NCBI GenBank assembly: GCA_029834535.1
Contig: JAQMWT010000572.1
Coordinates: forward strand, 62,001-126,000
Direction of reading: 5' to 3'
Origin: Chrysophaeum taylorii
Lineage: Eukaryota; Sar; Pelagophyceae; Pelagomonadales; Pelagomonadaceae
DNA: 64,000 bases
Shown here: positions 38,290 through 49,700 of the stretch, in pieces
Layout of the letters: each line of letters opens with the position of its first letter
Position numbering within the stretch: position 1 is the first letter of the stretch
Program-made: the position numbers and the translations under genes
The notes under the pieces: generated by a model
Databases searched by the model: none
What the model saw: only the letters and a program-made list of their open reading frames with translations
What the model was told of the DNA's origin: nothing

Positions 38290-40750
38290 GCTTATTCGCG
38301 CGCGCTTGCCGTGACGGCGCCTTCGACGCAGGTCCTCCAACCGTCGGTGCTGCAGGATGCGTTCAAGAACCTCAACGACAAGTTGAATGGCGCGCTCCAA
38401 GGTATCCCTTTCTGCGTGTAGCCCGGTCTCACCTTCTGGAAGAACCACCCGAAGTGCGCCTGGTACGAGGTCCTCCAGCTCGAGCCCGAGGACTTCGACG
38501 AGGCCTTTGAGGCGTTCGGCACATGTCCGGCGCGGTACGACATCTTCAGCGTCAACGCCTCAGAGACACACACCAAGAAGGCTGCCACTAAGACAACGAC
38601 GACATCAACATAAACTGCTTTACTACTCCCCCCGCTTAGCCCCAACGCCACTGTCAAGGCCTACCACGACCGGAAGCACTCTGCGGAGTTAAACCTGAAA
38701 TTCCCACCTTTCCTCGAGGAGTAGCTCCACGGCGTCGAGTCCACGTCGCCGGCCAAGAAGCGCCGCTTGCACTCGGGGGCTTCGGCCGCCAAGCGCGTAA
38801 CCCCCGACCGCCTGAAGACAGCCGCCGCGACAAGCACGGCGGCCGACTCGGTGGCCAACGGGGATGCTGGCGCGGTTGCTGTCGGGGCAGACGCGACCGA
38901 TGTCGCACGAGCCATCGCGACTGCCAGCTCGACCTATGCTTCTGGCAATGTCCGAGGTCGATGCCATGACCTCGTCTCGCCCGCCTCCTGAGAGCCTGCA
39001 AAGCAAGCGCGCTCGGAATTTCAACAACACCGTCGTCATCAACCCCACGGACACCACATCTGAAATAAACGGCGATGAGTGAGCCCTGCACTATGCCCTC
39101 GTCAAGCGCGGTCTGACCTGCACACCAACGTTGATACGGTCTAGATCACCCAGGTCTACTCTCTCCGCGAGCACGACCTTTAGCTCGTCCTCGTTCCCCA
39201 GAAAGTGATCGAAGACTCGGCGCACACGTCGGACTGACAGCGGCGTGAGTGAGGACGCGTGGGGCCTCGAGACCAGCCTCGAGCTCTATTGTGGCGACGT
39301 CTGAACACCCTCGCGCTCACCGGCACGCGCAATCTTGAGGCCTTTGAGGGTGCCGCGAGCAAGCTCAAGCCCCTCGAGCCCATTGATGGCAGGTAGAGCC
39401 TCCAGCTCACGCAGGAGATAAGCCCCACAACCTAGTTGCAGGCCGCAAGCTGAACTTGATCCTCATCAACTGCGAGGGCACGACCACGGTCATCGATGCC
39501 GAGAATGCCGTGCGCTTCGCGATGGATGAGGAAGCCCCCTCGCAGTCCAGTACGGTACCGTCAAGCTCCTCAACAGCAAGGACGAGGAATCCGAATGCGC
39601 CGTCAGCCAGTCGCCCACCTCCTAGACTGCGTCGAAAAGCATAGCGCACCAGTCTTCAAGGAGTTTGGCCGTCTTCGACGTTATCCCCGGGACTGATCGT
39701 CCGACCTCTTTTGTGGGCTACGGGATCATCAAGTTTATAGCTGACAAAGCAAGGCGATGCAGCATCAATCTCGTCTTCGTTATGGTCAACCAGCTGAACG
39801 CGAACTCGGCCACTAGCTTCAACCTCATCGTCGACTTCGAAGCTCCAGACAACCACCACATTCTGGACATTGTCATCTTCTTCAATTACAATGCATCGCT
39901 CGACGTGCCCAAAGACTCCAAGATCATCTTTATCAAGATCGCCTCGGCCGTCGTCGCCAAGATTCAATCTTGATTACATCACAAGTTGCGCGCGTCCAGG
40001 CCTTCCTGAAGAACATCGAAAGCATGTGGACCGCGCTGCGGGCTGCCGCCGATGAGCTCATGGAGTCGGACGGTGACACATGACGAAGACAAAGGAAGAG
40101 ATTAAAGACACAGATATAAACTCCTGAACTAGAAAGACGCGGTGCTAGGTAAGGTGCTGCACCAGCGTGTCCTGTCTCTACAGCACGAAGAGCTTGAACA
40201 CCGCGTAGTCAAGAGTAGGCTAAATTATTGGTTCGCGACTGTGATGAAGGTCGGTCTCTAGGATAGGGAATTTCCCGAAGGAGACAGATAAAACATCTCT
40301 AGAGACCGAGGCCGTCATCAAGCGGCCGATCCCCTCTGGCGCTCCTACGCGTCTCTTTACCCTCTGCTGCTGATCCGCGTTGCGCGTTTCCTCATCGAGT
40401 CCGAGGTTGAGAGGCTCTGCGCCGACTGTGAAACTTGATCGCGGCGCGCCAGGCGTACCCGACCATCCACGTGCAAGTTCACGCTCCACATCATCGAAGG
40501 TCAAGTCAAGTACACCGCCGCACGCTGGCGCACGGTCGGCCTCTTCACCGAGGACGCCCGCGAGGCAATCTACAAAGTCGTTAACAAGCTGCACCACCGC
40601 TTCGCACGCGTCAACGTCGTCAACACGCAGGAGTCGATGTTCAAAAAATCCCGAAGTCCTCTGTCGCAGGACCACAAGGCTATCGTGGCCTCTCGCCGCC
40701 AGTGTCGGGCGCGCGTGCCATACGCAAAGAAGCCTAAGGCGCCACGCTAG
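38290..40750 (+). pseudogene. Decayed coding region of unknown family (fossil)
   Basis: About 2.4 kb in which several stretches on the plus strand have protein-like composition but no intact gene exists. Readable islands lie near 38300-38610, 38760-39080, 39450-39600, 39670-39970 and 40470-40750. They are separated by numerous breaks and change frame repeatedly, without splice-like boundaries. I recognise no family. It could be an old mobile or virus-like element or a decayed host gene pair. No terminal repeats were recognised. Its heavy decay suggests an old, inactive remnant. Confidence 0.5.
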
Positions 40751-41267
40751 GTGAGTCATGGTCGGAGAGGAGCACCATCTTGAGCGAACGAGGGTGTCTA
40801 GCTCCAGCTGACGCTCAGCAGCCAGAATCTGCGATTCAAAAAGACCGCACCTCCCTGAAGTTACCCGCTCACCACGCCGTAGTTCCACCACCTCGCGCGC
40901 TATTTAGCTGCCCCACAGCCACCCTCTCTTTTTGCAGCCGACTGTCATGAAGACAGCCGGCGGCGAGTTTCATCCACGATGATGGTCGCGAATACCCCCA
41001 ATTCCCGCCATTTCATATCTACAAAGACGCAATGGGAGGACGGCTACACGTTGTTTGCACATTCACACTCTCGAGGAGGCGGGACGATGTGCGGCGTAAA
41101 GTGTCCATCAAGTCGGGCATGGTACTACTACCATTGTTGCGCACGATCTCGAAAAATTGAAGAAAGTGCGAATGAGAAAAGGGAGGGGGGGGGGTGGTGG
41201 TTTGGGAGGTTGCGTGTGAGTGCGCTTGGTGACGAGAGGATAAGAAGGGGTAAGCGCCGAGATCGAT
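40751..41267. other. Intergenic, no supported gene
   Basis: Lies between the decayed region and the topoisomerase II stop. Contains a G-run (about 41185-41200) but no protein-like frame. Confidence 0.5.
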
Positions 41268-44200
41268 CTAAAGATCGTCGAAGTCCTCATCATCGTCGTC
41301 GTCTTTGTCGCCGCCGGATTTGCCGTCGTTCTCATCAGAGTCGTCGTCGTCGACGACGACGTAGACAGGTTTTTTTTTGTCCCTGGTGGCGCGTGTCGGG
41401 CGCGGGGTCTTCTTTTCGAGTTCTACGGTTGCAGCGTCAGAATCGGAGTCGACGTCGATGATCTCTTCCTTCTTGGGGGGAGGTTTTTTGGCGGGAGGTT
41501 TCTTGGGCGCAGGCGGTTTTTTAGCCGGCGCAGCTTTGGGAGGCGCGGCTGCGGCCTTGGGCTTGGCCGCAGCGCGTGATTTCTTTACAACAGGTGAGGC
41601 AGGCGCCTTCGCCGGAGAGAAGGTGTTGTGGATGTTGGCTTCGAGCACGTTCTGGGTCGTCTTTTTGGAAACACGCTTGCGGCCTTGCTGGGCGGGCGGT
41701 TTCTTTGGTACGGGCGCATTGTCGTCGTCGCTCATGTTGTCGCTCTCGACGTCGTCGAGGACCACCTTCGAGGCAAGCTGCGCGGCGACAGCATCGACGT
41801 CGGGCTTTTTCTTTGGCGCCGGCGCTCGCTTGCGCGGTGCACGCTTGGCTGCGGCCTTCGGTCGGCGGGCGAGGTCTGCCTTTGCGTCCTCCTCGCGGGC
41901 CTTGTCGGAGGCGTCGAGTTCGTGTTCGACGGCCTCGAGGTCATCGAGCCAAAGTTGCGTCTCGGGTGTCTCCTTGAGCTTGGTAAGGCCCGCTTCCTGA
42001 TCGGCGAGTTCTCGACGGAGTGCGCGGACGCGCTCCATCGTGAGCGCCCAAATTTTCTGCGAAAGGAGGTAGTCGTAGCCCGAGGCGAGCGAGGCTTCGG
42101 CGCCCGATGCGCCCGAGGCCGGGTCGTCTTCTTCTGCTCGAGCTCTCTCGTCGTCTTCATCGTCCTCGTCGCCCGCGGATTGCTTGATCGTCTTCGCGGT
42201 GGTCTTGCGCACGAGGTAGTAGCCCTCTTGCTGAAGTTCAGCGAGGAGCTCCGAGCGCTTGCGGTTGTGGACGACGAGTTGGCCCTCGACGACTGCGAGG
42301 ACGAAGCGCACCTTGTTTTGGAGGATGCGAACGGCTTCCTCCAGCTTGGAGACGAGGAGCGTCTTGCGTTTAACGTAGGTCTCGTACCTGATCTTGTAGA
42401 AGGCGCTGAGGATCTGGCGGGGCTGATCATACTTGACGATCGCGCCTAGGTGGTCGAAAAAGTTCATGTTCGACGTGGCGAGGTTCGCGACGAGCTTGAA
42501 CTTGGTTTTGAGGCCGCCGAGGGCGTTTTCGGCATCGTCGAGGGATTTTGGGTCGATAACTGTGACGGTAAAGGAGACGGTGGTGTCGGTGTGGTTTTCT
42601 TTGAAATCCTTGACCCACGCAACCTCCTTCTCCGAGCCAACGATCTGGGCCTCGAGCCACAGCTTGTAGTCGTGCGTCCACTTGCGGACCGGTAGTTCGT
42701 CGACGAGGACGGTCGTGTCGTCGAGGCGCTCGACGTGGCCGTGGCACGCAAACGAGCCGCCTTGCTTGCGGATGACCTCGCCGTTGAAACCGCGGTACGC
42801 GGGTTCGAGGGAGCACTCGTGGTCTTCCCAAGCGCAGGCGAGCGAGTCGTCGTCGATGTTCGAGCCGACGCGGTCGATAAGCCCCCGGAGTTCGGCGATG
42901 ATGGCGCGGGGATCGTAGTTGGGCACCGAGGTCGCCCAGCCGGTTCCGATACCATCGGCACCGTTGCAGAGCGCGAGCGGTAGCACGGGCACGTAATAAT
43001 TCGGCTCGATCGACTGGCCGTCGTCGTCGAGGTAGTCGAGAACAGCATCGTCGTCGGGATGAAAGACGGCACGAGCGATGGGCTCGAGCTTGGTGAAGAT
43101 GTACCTCGGTGATGCCGCGTCTTTACCGCCCATGATACGCGTGCCGAATTGACCAGACGGCGTGAGGAGGTTGAGGTTGTTCGAGCCGACAAAGTCTTGC
43201 GCCATGCCGACGATCGTGCCGACGAGGCTTGCCTCGCCGTGGTGGTACGCCGCGTGCTCGGACACGTAGCCGGCAAGCTGGGCAACCTTGATCTCACGCT
43301 TCAGCTTGCGCTTGAAGCATGCAAACAAGACTTTTCGCTGGCTGGGTTTGAAGCCGTCGACCACACACGGGATCGAGCGCTGGTTGTCGGCGAGCGAGAA
43401 CAGCACGAGCTCGCGGTTGATAAAGTCAGAGTAAGTCAGGGCGTCGACCGAGTAATCAAGGAAGGTGCCGGGTTCGAACGCGCGGAGCCACAACTTGCGG
43501 TCGTCGACGCGCTTCTTTGAGAAAGCCATGTCGATGAGGTCCGAGTCGTGCGCGAGATCGTCCGATTGGCGTCGGCCCATGGGCTCGAAGTCGATTCGAT
43601 GCGTGTCGAGCGCCGAAAAGTACTCCTTGGCCTCCTTCGAGGTCGAAGTCCCGAGCCCCTTATAGTACTTGATGGTCCAGCTCGAGGCACCCGTCGGCCC
43701 GAGCGAGGCCTTCCACTCTTCGTACTCGGGGAGCGTGAAGAAGGTCCTCGATTCGCCTTGGCGCGACGAGCGCGGCGTCGCCTTGACGATGGGCGTGATG
43801 AAGACGCGGAGAAAGTTGGGGAGCTTGAGGAGCGAGGGCCAGAAGTGGTGGAGGCAGTTGATGAGGAGTCCCTTGATGTGCGAGCCGTCATGATCCTGAT
43901 CGGTCATGATCATGAGATGGCCGTACCTCAAGTTCTTGACGGTGGCCGCGTCGTACTCGACCCCAAACCGCAGTCCCATAATTTGGACGATGTGCTGGAT
44001 CTCCTCGTTTTTCATGATGGCGGCGTGCGAGGCCTCGCGGACATTTAAAGGTTTCCCCTTGAGCGGAAAGACGCCGTACAGATCCCGCCCGACGACGCCA
44101 AGGCCCGAGACGGCGAGCGCCTTGGCCGAATCGCCCTCGGTGAGGATGAGCGTGCAGTCGCGCGACTTGGCTCCGCCCGCGCAGTTGGCGTCGTCGAGCT

Positions 44201-45574
44201 TGGTGATACCCGTGAGCCGCGATCGCTTGGAGGTGTTGGTCTTGCGCTTGAGTTGCTCGTCCTGTTTGAACTTGTTCCACGCGACTACGCGGTCTACAAC
44301 GCCCGACTTCTCGATCGCCTTGAAAAACTTGTCGCTGAGCTCGCACTTCGAGCCCAGCTGCGAGGCGCGCGTCGTGAGGGTCTCCTTGGTCTGCGAGTCG
44401 AAGGCCGGGTTCACGACGAGTGCGTCGACGTAAATCGCAAGGTGCGACTTGATGATTGCCGGCTTGACCTCCTGGCCCTTGTTCTTGCGCTTGACTGCCG
44501 CGGCGAGCCTCGACGCGACCTGGTCGGCCACGACGGCGACGTGCGTGCCTCCCTTGGTCGTGCAGATCGAGTTGACGAACGAGAGCTGCTGGAACGATCC
44601 GTCCGACGGCGCCACCCCGACGGCCCAGCTTCCATCGGGAGTCTTTTCGAACGCGGCGGGCGGCTCGAGACCGTCGTGCAAGGCGACAAAGTCCTCGAAG
44701 CTCTTCACCGGAACCTTGTCGCCGTTGAGGTACACCGCGATTCCCCCGCCGTGGCACGCCGCGCTCGAGGCCACGTCATACGCGCGCTTCGACAGGAGTG
44801 CGACGATGTCGTCATCCAAGCTGTCCATCTTGAACCGCTTGAGGTCGGGGACGAACGTGACGCACGTCGAGTCTTTCTTCTTTCTGTACGGCGCGATCAC
44901 TGCCGGCCCCGCCAAACTCGACATGTTGTCGCGCCACGTCTGCGTGAGCTTCTTGCCAACGTTTGAGTCCTCTGTCTCTACCACAAATTCTGTCGAGAAG
45001 ATGTTGGCGAGCTTTGCGCCGTAGCCGTTGCGGCCGCCCGTCGTCTTCTTCTCGTCGTCGTCAAAGTTCGACCCCGTCAACAGGTGGCCAAAAATGAGCT
45101 CGGCCACGTAGCACCCGTGCTCGGCGTGCTTCTCCACCGGAATTCCCTTGCCGTCGTTCATCACCGAAATCCGGTTTGCCTCGCGGTCGATCGTGACGCG
45201 GATAGTCGTCATGCTCTCGTCGCGCTGCTTGTTGTCGGCCGCGTTGACGATAATTTCGTCGAAGATCTTGAACAACCCCGGCACGTAGGTGATTTGCCGG
45301 TTCACGATCCGCTTGGTGCTCGGGTCCAGTACCCACATCGCCTGGGTCAACTTCTCGATGCTCCCGACGTAAGTGTCGGGCCGGAGCAAGATGTGCTCGA
45401 GTTGCGTCTTCTTCTGGTAGATCTGCTCGATAGTCTTCCCGCCCTTCCCCTTCTTTCCCGCCGCTTTGGGAGCGTTCGTCGCGTCGCTCTACATATTTTG
45501 AAGGAGGAGGAGAGGTCACACACACACACCCAAAGAAAACATCGGGGAACAGCACGCACGAGCACGTCTGCCAT
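41268..45574 (-). CDS. TOP2: DNA topoisomerase II (type IIA)
   Basis: Two exons, 45574-45530 and 45488-41268, joined across a 41-nt intron (GTGTGT..GTAG, phase 0); 1,421 residues. The small first exon supplies MADVLVRAV and resolves an otherwise in-frame stop just upstream of KTIEQIYQKKTQLEHILLRPDTYVGS (shown in part). GHKL ATPase: DEIIVNAADN (about 92) and GGRNGYGAKLANIFS (about 165). Toprim: LTEGDSAKAL (about 466) and DQDHDGSHIKG (about 548). The catalytic Tyr sits in SPRYIFTKL near 810. The last 180 residues are a Lys/Pro/Ala/Asp-rich tail typical of nuclear TOP2 C-terminal domains. The enzyme passes one duplex through another with ATP, acting in chromosome segregation and replication. Divergent from the sulfate-activation gene, 216 bp apart. 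Confidence 0.95.
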
Positions 45575-45790
45575 CTTTTGCGCACGCTTTGCGAAGAATG
45601 CCAACCGTCTAGTCCGTTGGCGAGTGGTTGAAAACCCGGTCCAATTTCGTACGAGTCCGTTGCACGTCGTACATACCAAAAGTACTTACTTTGTTGTACA
45701 ACCACTTTTTCCTTAAGAAATCTATATTATTAGGTGAGTCATCATCGTCGCGTGACAGCGTATGCGCGCGGTCTGCTGCGCGCCATCATC

Positions 45791-48700
45791 ATGCCGACGG
45801 TCAACTACAGCAAGGTCGCGACAGAGGAGGGCGGGGGTGGCGGCGAAAGCAACGGGCCTTTCGCGACTCCTCCGATGATGAAGCGGCCTATAGTGTGGGT
45901 GGGCATGTTGATATTGGCCATTGGGGCCGGCGTCGCCCTGACGAGCGGCTCGCACAAGGCGGTGTTGGCCGAAGAGGAGGCCGGCGCGGCCGCGGTCACA
46001 GCGACGCAGCAACTACGCGGTTCGCCGCCGATCGTCGCGACCGCGGTGCCTCCGCCGGCACGAAGCGAGAACACTGGACTCTTGGAGAGCGCGCTCGCCG
46101 AGAACTCGGAGCTTCGCGAGGAGTTGCGCGCGCTCGAGCTCCAGATGGCGGAGAAAAATCCGGCGGCGGGCGCGGTCCCCGTGGTGGCACAGCCCAGCAA
46201 CGTGGTGCCCGACGCGGCGTTCAACGCGTTGTTCGAGGAGAACGCCAAGCTGCGCGCGCAGCTGGCGGCCAAGCCGAGCGGGGAAGAAGACTTTGACATT
46301 GGCGCGTACCGTGCCAAGGCGCTCGCCGCGACGCCGCCCAACATCATCGAGTGCGCCGAGGCTGGCGAGGGCGGGTCGCAAGAGGCCTGCCACTTGCCGC
46401 GTAATCGCCGGTACGAGGCGGTCGGCCAGAAGGGCATCACGCTCTGGATGACGGGCCTCTCGGGCTCGGGCAAGTCGACGATCGCGCGCGCGCTCGAGGA
46501 GGAGCTCGTCCTCAAGCACGGGAAGCACGTCCAGCAGCTCGACGGCGACAACGTGAGGACGGGGCTGAACCGCGATCTCGGGTTTTCACCGGAGGACCGC
46601 GCCGAGTCGGTGCGGCGGGTGGGCGAGATGGCGTGCCTGTTCAACGCGGGCGGCGTCGTCACGCTCGTGACGCTCGTCTCGCCGTATCGCGCGGATCGGG
46701 AGGCGGTCCGGAAGCGCCACGAGGACCAGGGCCTCAAGTTTTTGGAGGTTTTCATGAACGTGCCGCTCGAGACGGTCCAGGACCGCGACCCCAAAGGCTT
46801 GTACGCCAAGGTGGCCGCCGGCGAAATAACCGGATTCACGGGCGTCGACGCTCCGTACGAAGCGCCAATCCAACCCGACATCGACCTCCCCAACCAGGAG
46901 CTGTCGATCGAGGAGTGCGTCGCCCAGTTGCTGGAACGGCTTCGGGTCGAGGGCGTGCTCGTCGGCGGACCGACAAATCCTTCGGGTCTCCCGCTTCCGC
47001 CGGGCTACGTCGACTCGTGGCTCGAGGACCAGCTCGTGCTCAAGGGCGCGGCGGCGTCCGCCGCTCGAGCCGCCGCCGAGTTGTTGCCCGCCAAGGCGCG
47101 CCTCACCGACATCGACGTCAACTGGCTCCAGGTGTTGGCGGAGGGCTGGGCCGCCCCGTTGCGCGGCTTCATGCGCGAGGGCCCCCTCCTCCAGGCCCTC
47201 CACTTCAACTCGATCTTGATCGACCCGTTCGACGACTCGGGCGCGAGGGACCTCGTCTACGAGACGACCGACTGGAACGACTACACGACCCGGGGCCGCC
47301 AACGCACCTCGCTCTCGGTACCGATCGTGCTGCCCGTCACCAAGTACACCAAGGATGCGATCGAGGCCGACGAAGACAACGACGCCGTCGCGCTCGTCGA
47401 CAAGGACGGCCGGACGCTCGGCGTGCTCCGATCGCCCGAGATCTACGCGAACCGCAAGGAGGAGATCGCCACGCGGTGCTTCGGCGCGATCGACCCCGAG
47501 CACCCCTACATGAGGCACATCTATGCGGGGGGCGACTACTTGTTAGGCGGCGAGATCGAGGTGTTCGAGCGCATCACGTACGGCGACGGCCTCGACAAGT
47601 GGCGGCTCACGCCCAAGGAACTCTACGCCGAATTCAAGGCCAAGGGCGCCGACGTCGTGTTCGCGTTCCAGACGCGCAACCCGACGCACGCCGGTCATGC
47701 CTACCTCATGAAGACGGGCCGCGAGCGCCTCGTGAACCGCGGCTTCAAAAACCCCGTTCTCTGGCTCTCGCCGTTGGGCGGCTGGACCAAGAGCGACGAC
47801 GTGCCTCTCGACGTCCGGGTCAAGCAGCACCAGGCCGTCCTCGACGAGCGGATGCTCGACCCCGACTGGACCGTCATGGGCATCTGGCCCGCGCCCATGA
47901 TCTACGCCGGGCCGACGGAAGTCCAGTTCCACGCGCTCTCCCGCAAGGCCGCGGGCGCCTCGTTCTTCGTCGTCGGCCGAGACGCCGCCGGAATCAAGTC
48001 CAGCGATGCGGCCCCCTGGAACCCTGACGACGACATGTACGACGCCAACCACGCGCGCTACGTCCTCCAAATGTCCCCCGTCCTCGAGGATGGGCAGATG
48101 TCGCTCTTGAGCTTCGACAAATTCTACTACGACAAGAGCGACCACGCGATGAAGGCGATGGACCCCTCGCGACCAGACGACTTCATCTCCATCTCGGGCT
48201 CGAAGATGCGCGCGCTCGCGCGCCAGGGCGCCGTCCCGTGCACCGATCCAATCCCCTCCGACCTCCTCGCCGCCAACTGCGTCCCTCAGGGCTTCATGGT
48301 CCCCTCGGGCTGGGCCATCGTCTGCGACTACTACCAAAACATCGACTCGCCCAAATGGGTCCCGTGGTCCAAGGCCGTCGTCGAGCCCAGCGCGTCGAGA
48401 ACCACGATCGCGCACGGCACGTACGGCACCTCCGATTACGCATTATTCCTCACGCTCGCCGGAAAACAAGTCTCGCCCTGGCACGACATCCCGCTCACCT
48501 CGTATGGCGGCGGCGGCCAGTACAACATGGTCACCGAAATCCCCATGTACACGACCGCCAAGATGGAGGTTACCAAGGACAAGTGGTTCAACCCAATCAT
48601 GCAGGACACCAACAAAGACGGTTCGCCGCGGTACTACACCTACGGCACGCCATTCTTCAACTACGGCCTCCTTCCTCAAACTTGGGAGGATCCGGCGACA

Positions 48701-49108
48701 GGCGGCGACGACGATCCCCTCGACGTCATCGAAGTCGGCGACGGACCCCTCGACATGGGTTCGGTTACGCCCGTCGTCGTCCTGGGCTCGCTCCACCTCA
48801 TCGACGAGGGCGAGGACGATCACAAAATCATCGCCCTCCGCGCGTCCGACCCGCGCGCGGCGACCGTCAAAACCCTCGCCGATTTGGAAACGAGCACGCC
48901 TGGCATCACCGCCAAGCTCGTCGACTGGCTCAAAATGTACAAGACCTCGGACGGCAAGCCGGAGAACACGCTCGCCAACAACGACGAGCCCGTGCTGCCC
49001 GCCGACGCCGTCGCCATCATCAGCGAATGCCACGACCGTTGGACCGCCCTCCTCGCCGGCACCGGCGGTCCGGGCGCCTCGCCCGATTTCTGGCTCGGCT
49101 CGGCCTAG
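45791..49108 (+). CDS. APS kinase - ATP sulfurylase - inorganic pyrophosphatase fusion, membrane-anchored
   Basis: 1,105 residues from ATG 45791. A transmembrane segment lies at about 32-52 (IVWVGMLILAIGAGVAL), followed by an Ala-rich stem. APS kinase: Walker A GLSGSGKST near 222, then LDGDNVRTGLNRDLGFS and the GVDAPYEAP block. ATP sulfurylase: ADVVFAFQTRNPTHAGHAYL near 620 holds the HxGH nucleotide-binding motif, and FVVGRDAAG follows. Family I pyrophosphatase: GGDDDPLDVIEVG near 970 holds the metal-binding Asp cluster. Together the parts convert sulfate to PAPS while removing the pyrophosphate that would reverse the first step. This three-enzyme fusion is known from heterokont algae and relatives. 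The N-terminal anchor suggests organellar or secretory membrane location. Confidence 0.95.
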   Translation: MPTVNYSKVATEEGGGGGESNGPFATPPMMKRPIVWVGMLILAIGAGVALTSGSHKAVLAEEEAGAAAVTATQQLRGSPPIVATAVPPPARSENTGLLESALAENSELREELRALELQMAEKNPAAGAVPVVAQPSNVVPDAAFNALFEENAKLRAQLAAKPSGEEDFDIGAYRAKALAATPPNIIECAEAGEGGSQEACHLPRNRRYEAVGQKGITLWMTGLSGSGKSTIARALEEELVLKHGKHVQQLDGDNVRTGLNRDLGFSPEDRAESVRRVGEMACLFNAGGVVTLVTLVSPYRADREAVRKRHEDQGLKFLEVFMNVPLETVQDRDPKGLYAKVAAGEITGFTGVDAPYEAPIQPDIDLPNQELSIEECVAQLLERLRVEGVLVGGPTNPSGLPLPPGYVDSWLEDQLVLKGAAASAARAAAELLPAKARLTDIDVNWLQVLAEGWAAPLRGFMREGPLLQALHFNSILIDPFDDSGARDLVYETTDWNDYTTRGRQRTSLSVPIVLPVTKYTKDAIEADEDNDAVALVDKDGRTLGVLRSPEIYANRKEEIATRCFGAIDPEHPYMRHIYAGGDYLLGGEIEVFERITYGDGLDKWRLTPKELYAEFKAKGADVVFAFQTRNPTHAGHAYLMKTGRERLVNRGFKNPVLWLSPLGGWTKSDDVPLDVRVKQHQAVLDERMLDPDWTVMGIWPAPMIYAGPTEVQFHALSRKAAGASFFVVGRDAAGIKSSDAAPWNPDDDMYDANHARYVLQMSPVLEDGQMSLLSFDKFYYDKSDHAMKAMDPSRPDDFISISGSKMRALARQGAVPCTDPIPSDLLAANCVPQGFMVPSGWAIVCDYYQNIDSPKWVPWSKAVVEPSASRTTIAHGTYGTSDYALFLTLAGKQVSPWHDIPLTSYGGGGQYNMVTEIPMYTTAKMEVTKDKWFNPIMQDTNKDGSPRYYTYGTPFFNYGLLPQTWEDPATGGDDDPLDVIEVGDGPLDMGSVTPVVVLGSLHLIDEGEDDHKIIALRASDPRAATVKTLADLETSTPGITAKLVDWLKMYKTSDGKPENTLANNDEPVLPADAVAIISECHDRWTALLAGTGGPGASPDFWLGSA

Positions 49109-49483
49109 ACGCGGACGCTCTGCTGTCTCAAAGAACGACGACAACATCTCGACTCGCGACGAACGAAGACGACGACGACGACGACGATGCCGCCGCCAGA
49201 GGGCTTACGCAACCCCGTACATGCATTTGGCTGCCCCACCTCTTTCTCTACTACGTCTTCTTCGTGTTCGGTTGCTTGCCGAACCGCCCGTTCTCACGAC
49301 AACAACGGCCCCAGAGGATTCGGTGGTGGTTCCTTGGTGCGGTCGCGCCGGCGCCTCTTTTTTTCACTCTCTCGCTTGCGTCTTCTTCTTCTTTGTCGTC
49401 GTCTTCCGCGGTGTTGCGTTCTCCCTCTCGCGGCGGACCCGATTGTGCCATGTGAGCTATTGCTGCTGCACATGCCCCGGGGG

Positions 49484-49519
<36 letters not shown>

Positions 49520-49700
49520 ACATCGTGCTCTTGAGAACTCCCGACCTTCCGATTTCCTCCTCCGTTAGTCTCCTTAGGTAGCCCCACCCCTTCGCACAAC
49601 TATTATTTGGATCCGGCCGAGTGGCAGCGAAGAACGCGCCATACCCGCCTACTACGATAATAGCCCGCCTGGTAACCCCAACGTGTACGTTCCTGGTGTG
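49109..49700. other. Intergenic with GGCT repeat
   Basis: No supported gene. It contains a short GAC run (about 49169-49186) and the GGCT repeat listed separately. Confidence 0.5.
49486..49519. repeat. (GGCT)n tetranucleotide repeat
   Basis: Eight tandem GGCT/CTGG units, uninterrupted. Confidence 0.9.

Noticed and set aside
38290-40750. Intron-rich functional gene as an explanation of the decayed region
   Set aside because: Frame changes here lack GT..AG boundaries and stops are frequent, unlike the neighbouring spliced genes.
49610-49680. tRNA-like GGCCGAGTGGC segment
   Set aside because: Resembles a class II tRNA D-arm but no acceptor stem or T-arm (GTTCRANNC) can be placed.
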